From: Hyphomicrobiales bacterium
GTDB taxonomy: Bacteria > Pseudomonadota > Alphaproteobacteria > Rhizobiales > Aestuariivirgaceae
Direction of reading: 5' to 3'
Length of the DNA: 8,320 bases
NCBI GenBank assembly: GCA_023266715.1
Contig: JAHFPK010000111.1
Span: forward strand, 1-8,320
The translations under genes and the position numbers were made by a program. Every line of letters begins with the position of its first letter. Position 1 is the stretch's first letter. The notes beneath the pieces were generated by a model. The model did no database searches. It was not told where the DNA came from and saw only the letters and a list, made by a program, of their open reading frames with translations. This document shows, in pieces, positions 1 to 6,055 of the stretch.

Positions 1-2423
1 GAGATTCTGAATGTGGTGCGATTGGCTTCCGCCAGCGCTTTCGTAAGCGGCAGCCCGAGACCCGTTCCCTGCACCTCGCGGCCCTCCGTGTTCACCCGTT
101 TGAAGGGCTCAAGGGCATTGCGCAATTGTTCGGCGTTCATGCCGATACCCGTGTCTTTCACACGAAGTTTCAGTTCGCCGGTTTTATTCATCTGGGCCGA
201 AACAATAACCTGTCCGCCGGGATCGGTAAACTTGATGGCGTTTGAAATGATGTTGAGCATGATCTGCCGCATGGACCTTTGATCGGCAACAACATTGGGG
301 AGATCACCTGGCATGGATTTTCGGATGACAACCCGGGCTCCTGTCGCAGCCTCTTGCAGCATTTTGATAGTGTTGTCGGCCGTGTCGCTCAAGTTCACTG
401 AAGTGAAATTAAGCTCAAGCTGGCCAGCTTCAACTTTCGAAAGATCAAGCAGATCATTGATGAGGGAAAGTAGCAGCCCGCCACTGGAATGAATGTCATT
501 CACATAGTCACGATACTTGTCATTCTTGATTTCACCAAAGCGTTCAAGGCGCATGACTTCCGAAAATCCCATGATGGCATTGAGCGGTGTGCGCAATTCA
601 TGGCTGATGCGGGCGAGGAATTCCGACTTCTGCCGGCTTGTGGCTTCCGCCACCTCCTTGGCCTCGCGCAGCTCCGATTCGGTTCGCTTCCATTGGGTAA
701 TGTCGCGCACCACGGCGCAGAAGGCGGCCCGTGATGCCGAAGATTGCAGCGCGCCTATTGTGAGAAAGAGGGGAACTGTTCCGCCTTGCTTTACAACAGC
801 GTTCACCTCCCGGCCATCATTGAAAACGCTTGCGAGGCCCGGTCCCTGCAAGGCAGCGAGATAGTCGCGCAAAACTTTCCGGCTTTCCGCTGCCAGTAAA
901 TCGCCAAAGGGTTTGTCGGCCACTTCCGCAATGCGGTAGCCGAAAATGGCCTCGGCACCGGCGCTGAACGTGTGGATCTTGCCATCCCGGTCAAGTGTGA
1001 TGATACCGTCGGTTGCCGTATCAAGAATGGCGCGCAATTCTTCATCGGCCACGGGTTGGGTATTTTGCACATTCTCGCGCGCCGGGACCTTTACCGTTTC
1101 AACTGGAGTTAGCTTTGGCTCTTCAACGGCAGCAACGATCTGTGGTGGAGGCGTCACCGTCACCTCGGCCTGTTTGGAAACAGGCGCCGTGGTTGGCCGC
1201 AAAATAAATTGGCGGGCAGGACCATTTAGCCATGCGACCTCGGACAATTGTACCGCAAAGCTAACGTCCCTGCCGTTCTCAAGTGTGAGAGTGGTTGCAG
1301 GCACCGACTGGCCAAGGGCCGCAAAGCATGTCCACACGGCGTCATCGCTGATCAGGTCTTCAACGGAAGAATAACCGAAGAGCTCAAGCGCTTTTGGATT
1401 GGCATGCAGCACATGGCCACCCTTGCTGATCAGGACAGCATAGGAAAGTCGGTCGATTGCGTTGGTGACGGCAAACGGAATCGTGGCCGGTTTGCGCCTG
1501 GGCTTTTCTGGAGCTGCCTTGGCAGCAGGCGCTTGATCAACAACGGATTCAGTGAGCACTTTTCCGAGATGATGAAACGCTTCCGCTTCGGCAGGGCCAA
1601 GCTGCGGCTTTGTGGCCGCAAGTCCTCCAGCTCTTTGCGGGTGAGTTGAAATAGACCGCTCAAGGGCCCTCCGCTCAGTGATATCATCCAGAAGCACCAT
1701 GGCAAAAGTAACCGGGTCTGCCGTCATGCCCAGTTTTCGCAAGGTGAGCCTGATATCGCGCTGGCCAATCTTGGTGCGCAGGCGCTTTACATCACTGACG
1801 GTTCCGGTTGATGCCAGTCGCGCCAGCAAGTCGTCGGCAAGCGATGAATTTTCAATGAGCGCACTCAGGCTCGCGCGTTGATCCGACCCAAGAAGCAGGC
1901 GTGCCGCGGCATTCAGGCGGTGCAGCGACCCATCCTGTCCCATAAATGCCGCTGCGGCGGGAAGCAGATCAAAGGCCTGTGCCAGTTTTTCCATCGGAAT
2001 TTCTGATGCTGCATCATTTTGGCCTGCAGCGATCACCAGAAGTCCGGCCCGCCCATCGGCCAGGGCGTGGATTGTGCATCGGCAGGAAAGCGGCGCCGTA
2101 TGGCCGGAGGAAGGGAATTGGAGATCGACCACTTCGATCTGGCCGCGGCTCAGGCTCTTTGAAAGCCCCATGACCCGCTCAACACCCGGCTCTGCATAGT
2201 CAAAGGGCTGGTCAATGAGATCAAAAAGAGATTCCCCGCCGAAATAGGCAACCCCCGCAGAATTCGCCCATACAATACGCCCCCGTGCCCCATCCCACAG
2301 CCAGGCAGCACTGGTAAGGTTGCGCAAATCTTCAAGCGTTGGCGCTTCAATTCTAGTCAAAATACCCGCGGCCAGGATTTGCCCGGCCGTTCCCCACGCA
2401 CCTACGAACTCTGTGCCGGCCAT
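1..2423 (-). CDS. pdhS: PdhS-family multi-PAS sensor histidine kinase (3' end beyond window)
   Basis: Read on the minus strand from ATG at 2423, the frame stays open for 807 codons and leaves the window at position 1, inside the ATP-binding domain. No membrane segments are seen, so the protein is probably cytosolic. About four PAS-like domains can be placed: residues 28-132, 145-250, 315-408 and 460-580. The last is the clearest, with TDGIITLDRDG and a closing VVRDIT. Pro/Ala-rich linkers separate some of them. The H box is FLARISHELRTPLNAIMGF with His608; the N box is around Asn728, G1 is DTGIGM (757-762) and G2 is GTGLGLPLTKALAEANR (786-802). That G2 ending and the ERFGEI...YRDYVNDIHSSG stretch are typical of PdhS kinases, which in Rhizobiales act on the DivK/CtrA cell-cycle pathway. 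Only about 20-30 residues seem to be missing. The start is uncertain: neither ATG 2423 nor in-frame GTG 2444 has a good ribosome-binding site. A DivJ/PleC-type paralogue is the main alternative. Confidence 0.88.
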   Translation of the reverse strand, partial: MAGTEFVGAWGTAGQILAAGILTRIEAPTLEDLRNLTSAAWLWDGARGRIVWANSAGVAYFGGESLFDLIDQPFDYAEPGVERVMGLSKSLSRGQIEVVDLQFPSSGHTAPLSCRCTIHALADGRAGLLVIAAGQNDAASEIPMEKLAQAFDLLPAAAAFMGQDGSLHRLNAAARLLLGSDQRASLSALIENSSLADDLLARLASTGTVSDVKRLRTKIGQRDIRLTLRKLGMTADPVTFAMVLLDDITERRALERSISTHPQRAGGLAATKPQLGPAEAEAFHHLGKVLTESVVDQAPAAKAAPEKPRRKPATIPFAVTNAIDRLSYAVLISKGGHVLHANPKALELFGYSSVEDLISDDAVWTCFAALGQSVPATTLTLENGRDVSFAVQLSEVAWLNGPARQFILRPTTAPVSKQAEVTVTPPPQIVAAVEEPKLTPVETVKVPARENVQNTQPVADEELRAILDTATDGIITLDRDGKIHTFSAGAEAIFGYRIAEVADKPFGDLLAAESRKVLRDYLAALQGPGLASVFNDGREVNAVVKQGGTVPLFLTIGALQSSASRAAFCAVVRDITQWKRTESELREAKEVAEATSRQKSEFLARISHELRTPLNAIMGFSEVMRLERFGEIKNDKYRDYVNDIHSSGGLLLSLINDLLDLSKVEAGQLELNFTSVNLSDTADNTIKMLQEAATGARVVIRKSMPGDLPNVVADQRSMRQIMLNIISNAIKFTDPGGQVIVSAQMNKTGELKLRVKDTGIGMNAEQLRNALEPFKRVNTEGREVQGTGLGLPLTKALAEANRTTFRI

Positions 2424-2482
2424 TTGCAGCTGGCCCGCGCCCACAAGGCAAACTAAATCAATTTTTTGAGATTGCGTCCACC

Positions 2483-2522
2483 TTTGGTTAACCAAAAGCT
2501 ATAAAAATGTACAAATGGTTAA
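2483..2522 (-). promoter_or_regulatory. Candidate CtrA boxes upstream of the PdhS-like kinase
   Basis: On the minus strand, 2522-2515 reads TTAACCAT, identical to the 8-base CtrA half-site known from Caulobacter. About 30 bp closer to the kinase, 2483-2496 is a perfect 14-bp palindrome TTTGGTTAACCAAA, which carries TTAACC in both orientations. The sites lie about 60-100 bp before the kinase start, where a regulator would be expected. The classical TTAA-N7-TTAA spacing is absent, so binding is an inference. Confidence 0.45.
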
Positions 2523-2549
2523 TGAAGGGCTCCAAAACTGTACAGAATA

Positions 2550-2587
2550 TTGCAACGCAAGATTTATGTTGCAATGCACAATTTATG
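2550..2587 (+). promoter_or_regulatory. Tandem 19-bp repeat with two PhaR-type operator sites before the phasin gene
   Basis: Two adjacent 19-bp units, 2550-2568 and 2569-2587, agree at 16 of 19 positions. Each starts with TTGCAA, contains a TGC-N3-GCA dyad and ends ATTTATG. The first dyad is TGCAACGCA (2551-2559). The second, TGCAATGCACAA (2570-2581), fits completely the PhaR consensus I recall from Bradyrhizobium, TGCRNYGCASMA; the first fits only its 9-base core. The repeat period is 19 bp, near two helical turns. PhaR represses phasin genes until PHA granules titrate it away, so an operator here fits the downstream gene. Confidence 0.65.
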
Positions 2588-2597
2588 CTTCTATATG
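2569..2597 (+). promoter_or_regulatory. Candidate sigma-70 promoter of the phasin gene
   Basis: TTGCAA (2569-2574) and TATATG (2592-2597) are separated by exactly 17 bp and lie about 50 bp before the phasin start codon. The -35 element falls inside the second PhaR-type box, so a bound repressor would block RNA polymerase. No transcript start is known; the call rests on spacing and element similarity. Confidence 0.5.
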
Positions 2598-2645
2598 AAT
2601 TTCCAAGGCGACGAATGCCACTCATAAACTCCTTGGAGACTAACC

Positions 2646-3107
2646 ATGAATGTAAAGAAATCGAAAATTGATGCCACAGCTGAAGTCCCGGCCGAGGCCG
2701 TTGAATTTGCGCAAAAGTCTGTAGATCAGGTCCAGGTGGCTTTTGAAAAGGCAACCGATGTTGCTGAAAAGGCGACCGAAGTTGCACAAGACAATGTGAA
2801 GGTCCTTGAAGCTGTGGCTTCTGCCTACAAATCGGGTGTTGTGGACTTCCAGAAGAAGGCCATGGAATTTACACAAAAGAACATGGAGCAGGCTTTCGCT
2901 TTCAGCCGCAAACTGTTTTCCACCAAGGAATTTGGCGAAGTCGTTTCCCTCCAGCAGAATTTTGTGAAGGACCAGGCCGAAGCCCTCAAGACCCAGGCTG
3001 CCGAGTTGAACGAAATTGCCGTGCGCCTGTCGAATGAGACCGCCAAGCCCCTGCAGAACAGCTTGACCAAATCCTTCAGGGATTTCTCCAAGTCGTTCGC
3101 GGCCTAA
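2646..3107 (+). CDS. phaP: Phasin family protein (PHA granule-associated)
   Basis: This 153-residue protein is rich in Ala, Lys, Glu and Gln and looks almost wholly alpha-helical, with no signal peptide, membrane segment or catalytic motif. Residues about 30-130 match the alphaproteobacterial phasin pattern (Phasin_2): repeated amphipathic stretches such as AFEKATDVAEKATEVAQDN, a YKSGVVDFQKKAMEFTQKN segment, then FAFSRKLFSTKEFGEVVSLQ and FVKDQAEALKTQAAELNEIA. Phasins coat polyhydroxyalkanoate granules, control their size and number, and can aid depolymerase access. The start is well supported: GGAG at 2635-2638 lies 7 bases before ATG. The gene is monocistronic, with its own promoter, PhaR-type boxes upstream and a terminator downstream. 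The phaZ gene about 3.7 kb away supports a role in PHA metabolism. Some members of this family may not bind granules, which sequence alone cannot decide. Confidence 0.9.
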   Translation: MNVKKSKIDATAEVPAEAVEFAQKSVDQVQVAFEKATDVAEKATEVAQDNVKVLEAVASAYKSGVVDFQKKAMEFTQKNMEQAFAFSRKLFSTKEFGEVVSLQQNFVKDQAEALKTQAAELNEIAVRLSNETAKPLQNSLTKSFRDFSKSFAA

Positions 3108-3128
3108 TCCAGTTTAATCTTTTGATAG

Positions 3129-3156
3129 AAGGCCCGTGATTGTCGCGGGCCTTTTT
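3129..3156 (+). terminator. Rho-independent terminator of the phasin gene
   Basis: AAGGCCCG (3129-3136) pairs perfectly with CGGGCCTT (3146-3153) around a 9-base loop, and the 3' arm runs into five T residues (3152-3156). It begins about 20 bases after the phasin stop codon and separates the phasin transcript from the tRNA gene. Confidence 0.88.
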
Positions 3157-3162
3157 GTTAGC

Positions 3163-3191
3163 TTGAATTTGATGACGCGCACCGCTAGTTT
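3163..3191 (+). promoter_or_regulatory. Possible promoter of tRNA-His
   Basis: TTGAAT (3163-3168) and TAGTTT (3186-3191) have 17-bp spacing and end 17 bases before the tRNA. The tRNA needs its own promoter because a strong terminator precedes it. The -10 match is poor, so this is a tentative placement. Confidence 0.3.
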
Positions 3192-3208
3192 GCGCAGCAC
3201 TTGAAGAT

Positions 3209-3285
3209 GCAGCTGTAGCTCAGTTGGTTAGAGCGCCGGATTGTGGATCCGGAGGCCGGTGGTTCGAGCCCACCCAGCTGTACCA
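3209..3285 (+). tRNA. tRNA-His (anticodon GTG)
   Basis: A complete cloverleaf can be drawn. The acceptor arm 3209-3215 pairs with 3275-3281, the D stem GCTC/GAGC is at 3218-3221 and 3231-3234, the anticodon stem CCGGA/TCCGG flanks the loop TTGTGGA, and the T stem GGTGG/CCACC flanks TTCGAGC. The anticodon GTG is at 3243-3245. CCA is encoded at 3283-3285. The base before G1 is T (3208), pair 1-72 is G-U, and the discriminator is A (3282). It therefore lacks the G-1:C73 pair found in nearly all tRNA-His, which is the known alphaproteobacterial exception that coevolved with a divergent histidyl-tRNA synthetase. The gene ends 1 bp before the stop codon of the convergent small ORF. Confidence 0.97.
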
Positions 3286-3286
3286 T

Positions 3287-3496
3287 CTATTTGCACACCC
3301 CCAAAAGATTGTCCGCCGCAAAGGCTTCTGCAAGCTGGGCTTCGGTCATGACACCCTCGCTCAACGCAACCTCGCGGATGGTGCGCCGTGCCTTCAGCGC
3401 GATTTTTGCCACCCGCGCCGTATGGATGCCATAATCGGCGGATTCAGGTATTCTCATGACGCCGATGGGGTCTCTATCAATGCGATCGCGCGACAT
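3287..3496 (-). CDS. Small aspartase/fumarase-family remnant: N- and C-termini joined, middle missing
   Basis: This 69-residue ORF has an ATG at 3496 and an A/G-rich ribosome-binding site (AGGAAAAGG) about 7 bases upstream. Residues 5-28 (RIDRDPIGVMRIPESADYGI then HTAR) match the extreme N-terminus of aspartate ammonia-lyases, whose pattern is RIExDxLG...VPxDAYYGIHTxR. Residues 29-67 (VAKIALKARRTIREVALSEG then VMTEAQLAEAF..DNLLG) match the extreme C-terminal domain, as in AAEIVKKAL...SLREVILEKG LLTEEELDEIF..ENL. A full enzyme is about 460-480 residues, so roughly 400 central residues, including the active-site signature, are absent. It cannot be a working lyase. The reading frame and ribosome-binding site are intact, so it may be an expressed relic, a repurposed small protein, or a pseudogene. 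The family match is from memory of the conserved ends; whether the short form is conserved elsewhere is unknown to me. Confidence 0.6.
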   Translation of the reverse strand: MSRDRIDRDPIGVMRIPESADYGIHTARVAKIALKARRTIREVALSEGVMTEAQLAEAFAADNLLGVCK

Positions 3497-3548
3497 TGTT
3501 TGCCTTTTCCTGATTCTGTTAAACTTGGAGCCGGGCCATCCATAGGCC

Positions 3549-3567
3549 TTGCTTAAAATTTAAGCAA
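3549..3567. promoter_or_regulatory. 19-bp perfect palindrome between divergent genes (candidate operator)
   Basis: TTGCTTAAAATTTAAGCAA has 9-bp perfectly complementary arms around one central A. It lies 34 bp before the mmcB start codon and about 53 bp before the start of the small aspartase-like ORF, so it could serve either gene. It does not resemble the alphaproteobacterial LexA motif GTTC-N7-GTTC. AT-rich hairpins of this length without a following T run are more likely operators than terminators. The regulator is not identifiable. Confidence 0.45.
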
Positions 3568-3601
3568 AGTTGATAAATGCCGCAATTCAAAAGGCTTTTG
3601 T

Positions 3602-4048
3602 GTGACAATTGAACTGAGACCTGATGGCCGTCAATCGGAAACCGCGCTTGCTGTCCAGCGCGGTATTGGCCGCTTGATGCGAAGCCTGGGCTTTGCGATC
3701 CTCACGGAGTTCAGTTTGACTACAGGCCGCCGCGCTGATGTCATCGCGCTTGGCGATGGCGGTGCCATCTGGATCATAGAAATCAAATCTTCGCTTGAGG
3801 ATTTTCGCGTTGATCAGAAATGGCCCGAGTACCGCGAGTTCTGCGATCAGTTTTTCTTTGCCATCCCGCAATCCCTTGATCCCGAAATCATTCCCTATGA
3901 GGCGGGCCTGATCGTCGCTGACAATTGGGGTGCGGAAATCATCCGGCAATCGGGGAAAGTACCCCTTCATGCCTCGAGGCGCAAGGCGCTGACGCTGTCC
4001 TTTGCCCGCGCGGCCGGCCAGCGCCTGCATGGACTCTACGATCCATAA
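3602..4048 (+). CDS. mmcB: MmcB family DNA repair protein
   Basis: This 148-residue protein has the length and pattern of the alphaproteobacterial MmcB family (formerly DUF1052): ETALAVQRGIGRLMRSLGF, EFSLTTGRRADVIALG, IWIIEIKSS, FRVDQKWPEYREFCDQFFFA, then EAGLIVADNWGAEIIR. The residues Asp46, Glu60 and Lys62 form the D...ExK core of the PD-(D/E)XK nuclease fold. In Caulobacter, MmcB was linked to the ImuABC mutagenic repair pathway; the exact reaction is not established here. The start is GTG 3602, supported by AAAAGG ending 7 bases upstream. No LexA box of the GTTC-N7-GTTC type is seen in the 105 bp before it. The stop codon is 2 bp from that of the convergent regA gene, with no terminator between them. 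Confidence 0.88.
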   Translation: MTIELRPDGRQSETALAVQRGIGRLMRSLGFAILTEFSLTTGRRADVIALGDGGAIWIIEIKSSLEDFRVDQKWPEYREFCDQFFFAIPQSLDPEIIPYEAGLIVADNWGAEIIRQSGKVPLHASRRKALTLSFARAAGQRLHGLYDP

Positions 4049-4050
4049 AT

Positions 4051-4596
4051 TTACTTAGGTGCGCGCTTTGCCAAAATGCGCTGCAGGGTGCGGCGGTGCA
4101 TGTTGAGGCGCCGTGCTGTTTCCGAAACATTGCGGTTGCAGAGTTCATAAACCCGCTGGATATGTTCCCACCGTACCCGGTCGGCAGACATGGGATTTTC
4201 AGGAAGCGCCGTGCGGCTGTCCTTGTCGGAAATAAGCGCGCCATAAACCGCATCGGCATCCGCCGGCTTGGCCAGATAGTCGATTGCTCCAAGCTTCACT
4301 GCGGTCACCGCCGTGGCGATATTGCCGTAACCCGTGAGCACGACAACCCGTGCATCGGGCCTGCTGGCATGGAGGGATTCAATCACATCAAGGCCATTGC
4401 CATCGCCAAGGCGCAGATCGACAACCGCATAGCCCGGGGCTGATTTCTTCACCTGCTGAATGCCTTCTGCCACGGACTCGGCCGTGCGAACTTCAAACCC
4501 GCGCGTTTCCATGGCCCGCGCCAGTCTGGTCAAAAAGGGCTTGTCGTCGTCAACCAGCAACAGGGTTTTATCAGCAGGAAGATTGATTTCAGTCAT
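4051..4596 (-). CDS. regA: RegA/ActR/PrrA-family redox response regulator
   Basis: From ATG 4596 the protein has 181 residues, close to the usual length of about 184. The receiver domain (about 10-120) has the acidic pocket Asp16-Asp17-Asp18, phosphoacceptor Asp60 in VVDLRLGDGNGLDVI, Thr in VLTGYG and Lys in YLAKPAD. A short linker leads to the Fis-type DNA-binding helix-turn-helix, RWEHIQRVYELCNRNVSETA then RRLNMHRRTLQRILAKR, which is almost invariant in this family. It activates or represses genes for energy metabolism under low oxygen: terminal oxidases, hydrogenase, nitrogen and carbon fixation. It follows regB by 55 bp on the same strand, so the two are probably cotranscribed. A longer form from GTG 4647 is possible but adds 17 atypical residues and lacks a convincing ribosome-binding site. 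In rhizobia the name is actR. Confidence 0.95.
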   Translation of the reverse strand: MTEINLPADKTLLLVDDDKPFLTRLARAMETRGFEVRTAESVAEGIQQVKKSAPGYAVVDLRLGDGNGLDVIESLHASRPDARVVVLTGYGNIATAVTAVKLGAIDYLAKPADADAVYGALISDKDSRTALPENPMSADRVRWEHIQRVYELCNRNVSETARRLNMHRRTLQRILAKRAPK

Positions 4597-4609
4597 AACG
4601 GCTCTCTTA

Positions 4610-4642
4610 TTGACACTCTTATACGAGTCAAGGGCCCCCTTG
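4610..4642 (-). other. Two overlapping inverted repeats in the regB-regA spacer
   Basis: In regB-regA mRNA order, CAAGG (4642-4638) can pair with CCTTG (4633-4629) around a 4-base loop. Just after it, TTGACTC (4631-4625) can pair with GAG..TCAA (4618-4610), with a 2-base bulge and a 6-base loop. The two hairpins share bases 4629-4631, so they partly compete. They end about 14 bases before the regA start codon. This is a possible mRNA structure for stability or translation of regA; function is inferred only. Confidence 0.35.
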
Positions 4643-4651
4643 GACACCGCT

Positions 4652-6001
4652 TTATGAGTTGCCCAAATCCACCAAGCTCCGTGGCCAGCTCAATTGTATG
4701 ATGGCGCCATGCTCGGGAAGGGGGCGGTTGGCCAGGGAAACCGTAGCACCGGAGCGCTCCAGCAAAGTCTTGGCAATGAAAAACCCCAGCCCCATACCCT
4801 CATGGCGTCCCCGTTCGCGTTCGCTGTCGTCGCCATATCCCGGTCGCGTTGTGACAAACGGATCACCCAGGCGGTCAAAAATGGCCTGGTCAAAACCGGG
4901 CCCATCATCCGAAATGAGAAGAGAGACTTTTGCCGTGGACCATTGGGCAATGATGCTCACCTTCTTCTCGGCGAAATCGACGGCATTCTCCAAGAGATTT
5001 CCTAATCCATAGGCGATTGCCGGGTTGCGGCGGAAGACGGGTTCAGGCGTTTGGACCGTTGTTCCGTCACCGGCGATTGTAATATTGATAGTGACGTCCG
5101 GTCCACGGATGGGCGCCACCAGGTCCTCGATCATGACGGAAAGCTTGACCCGCTCATACATGTCGTCGGCCTGCGTATCCCGGTTGGCAAGCCGCGACAG
5201 GATTTCCCGGCATCTTCCGGTTTGGCTGATCAGAAGGTCAATATCTTCCGTATGCGGACCTTTTTCCGGCAGTTCCCGTTTCAGTTCCTTGGCCACAAGG
5301 GCAATGGTGGCTAGAGGTGTTCCCAATTCATGGGCTGCCGCTGCAGCTAGCCCGTCAAGGGCCGAAAGCCTCTGTTCCCTTGCGAGCACGAGTTCGGCAG
5401 CAGTCAAGGCCGACGACATCTGCCGGGCTTCCTCGGCAATCCGCCGCGCATAGATGGATGAAAACACCACGCCACATATGATGGCCGCCCACATGCCGGA
5501 TACATAGGCCTTTGGCAGAACCAGTGGCGCTGCGGTATTCCACGGGAGTGGCTGGTGATAAATTGCAAGAACGCTCGCGCATAGGAAAGCAATCGCGCTG
5601 AGCCACAGGGTCCATTTCAGTGGCAATGACGTGGCGGAAACGGTAACCGGCACAAGAAACAGGAATGCGAACGGGTTTTCCAATCCGCCCGTGAGGTAGA
5701 GCAGCAACGCCAATTGAATGACATCATATCCCAGAAGGAAACCGGCCTGAGTCGGCGCAAGCCTTGAACTGGAGCGCCAGCGCAGGGTCAGAAAAATATT
5801 GAGCCAGGCGCTCATCGCAATGACGCCAAGACAGGCCCCCAGCGGCAGGGGAAAATCAAGAATGAAATGCACCCCCAGAACGGCAAGGGATTGACCGAAG
5901 ACCGCAAGCCAGCGCAAACGCACCAAGGTGCGCAGTCTGAGGAGTCCGGCTGTCGTGTTGAAGGTTTCCGGTCCTTCCGGGGCGGCAGCAAAGATTGACA
6001 T
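4652..6001 (-). CDS. regB: RegB/ActS/PrrB-family redox sensor histidine kinase
   Basis: This 449-residue membrane kinase begins with about six hydrophobic segments (residues about 30-185). The loop motif GGLENPF (105-111) is the conserved GGxxNPF element associated with ubiquinone sensing. The dimerisation and phosphotransfer region has His224 in AAAAAHELGTPLATIALVAK. Cys264 in QTGRCREIL corresponds to the redox-active Cys265 of Rhodobacter capsulatus RegB. The ATPase domain has the N box GLGNLLENAVDFA (Asn339), G1 DDGPGF (365-370) and G2 GMGLGFFIA (402-410). All residues expected for redox sensing and catalysis are thus present. The kinase senses the quinone pool and cytosolic redox state and phosphorylates RegA, whose gene follows 55 bp downstream. 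It is divergent from senC with only 54 bp between start codons. AAGG lies about 10 bases before ATG 6001. In rhizobia it is called actS. Confidence 0.95.
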   Translation of the reverse strand: MSIFAAAPEGPETFNTTAGLLRLRTLVRLRWLAVFGQSLAVLGVHFILDFPLPLGACLGVIAMSAWLNIFLTLRWRSSSRLAPTQAGFLLGYDVIQLALLLYLTGGLENPFAFLFLVPVTVSATSLPLKWTLWLSAIAFLCASVLAIYHQPLPWNTAAPLVLPKAYVSGMWAAIICGVVFSSIYARRIAEEARQMSSALTAAELVLAREQRLSALDGLAAAAAHELGTPLATIALVAKELKRELPEKGPHTEDIDLLISQTGRCREILSRLANRDTQADDMYERVKLSVMIEDLVAPIRGPDVTINITIAGDGTTVQTPEPVFRRNPAIAYGLGNLLENAVDFAEKKVSIIAQWSTAKVSLLISDDGPGFDQAIFDRLGDPFVTTRPGYGDDSERERGRHEGMGLGFFIAKTLLERSGATVSLANRPLPEHGAIIQLSWPRSLVDLGNS

Positions 6002-6023
6002 ATTGGGCTTGCCTTACGATTTA
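5995..6023 (+). promoter_or_regulatory. Possible promoter of senC
   Basis: A consensus -35 TTGACA (5995-6000) overlaps the regB start codon. A weak -10, GATTTA, lies at 6018-6023 after 17 bp, and senC starts at 6056. The short shared region means promoters of regB and senC must overlap or extend into the opposing genes. The -10 match is poor. Confidence 0.3.
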
Positions 6024-6055
6024 CACAGCGATGAGTTTAAGATAAAGCCACCGAA

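Noticed and set aside
3209..3290. tRNA-His as an integration site (attachment site) for a mobile element
   Set aside because: No integrase, no repeat of the tRNA 3' end and no compositional shift are visible within the window, although the odd remnant beside it made this worth checking.
3224..3556. Open frame on the plus strand starting inside the tRNA gene
   Set aside because: Its start is inside tRNA-His and the rest is antisense to the aspartase-like ORF; no ribosome-binding site or family resemblance.
3549..3567. LexA (SOS) box before mmcB
   Set aside because: MmcB works in damage tolerance, so I searched for GTTC-N7-GTTC; neither it nor its complement occurs in the 105-bp region.
3939..4443. 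Open frames of 117 and 172 codons around the mmcB/regA junction
   Set aside because: They are alternative frames of two well-supported genes and look like random translation.
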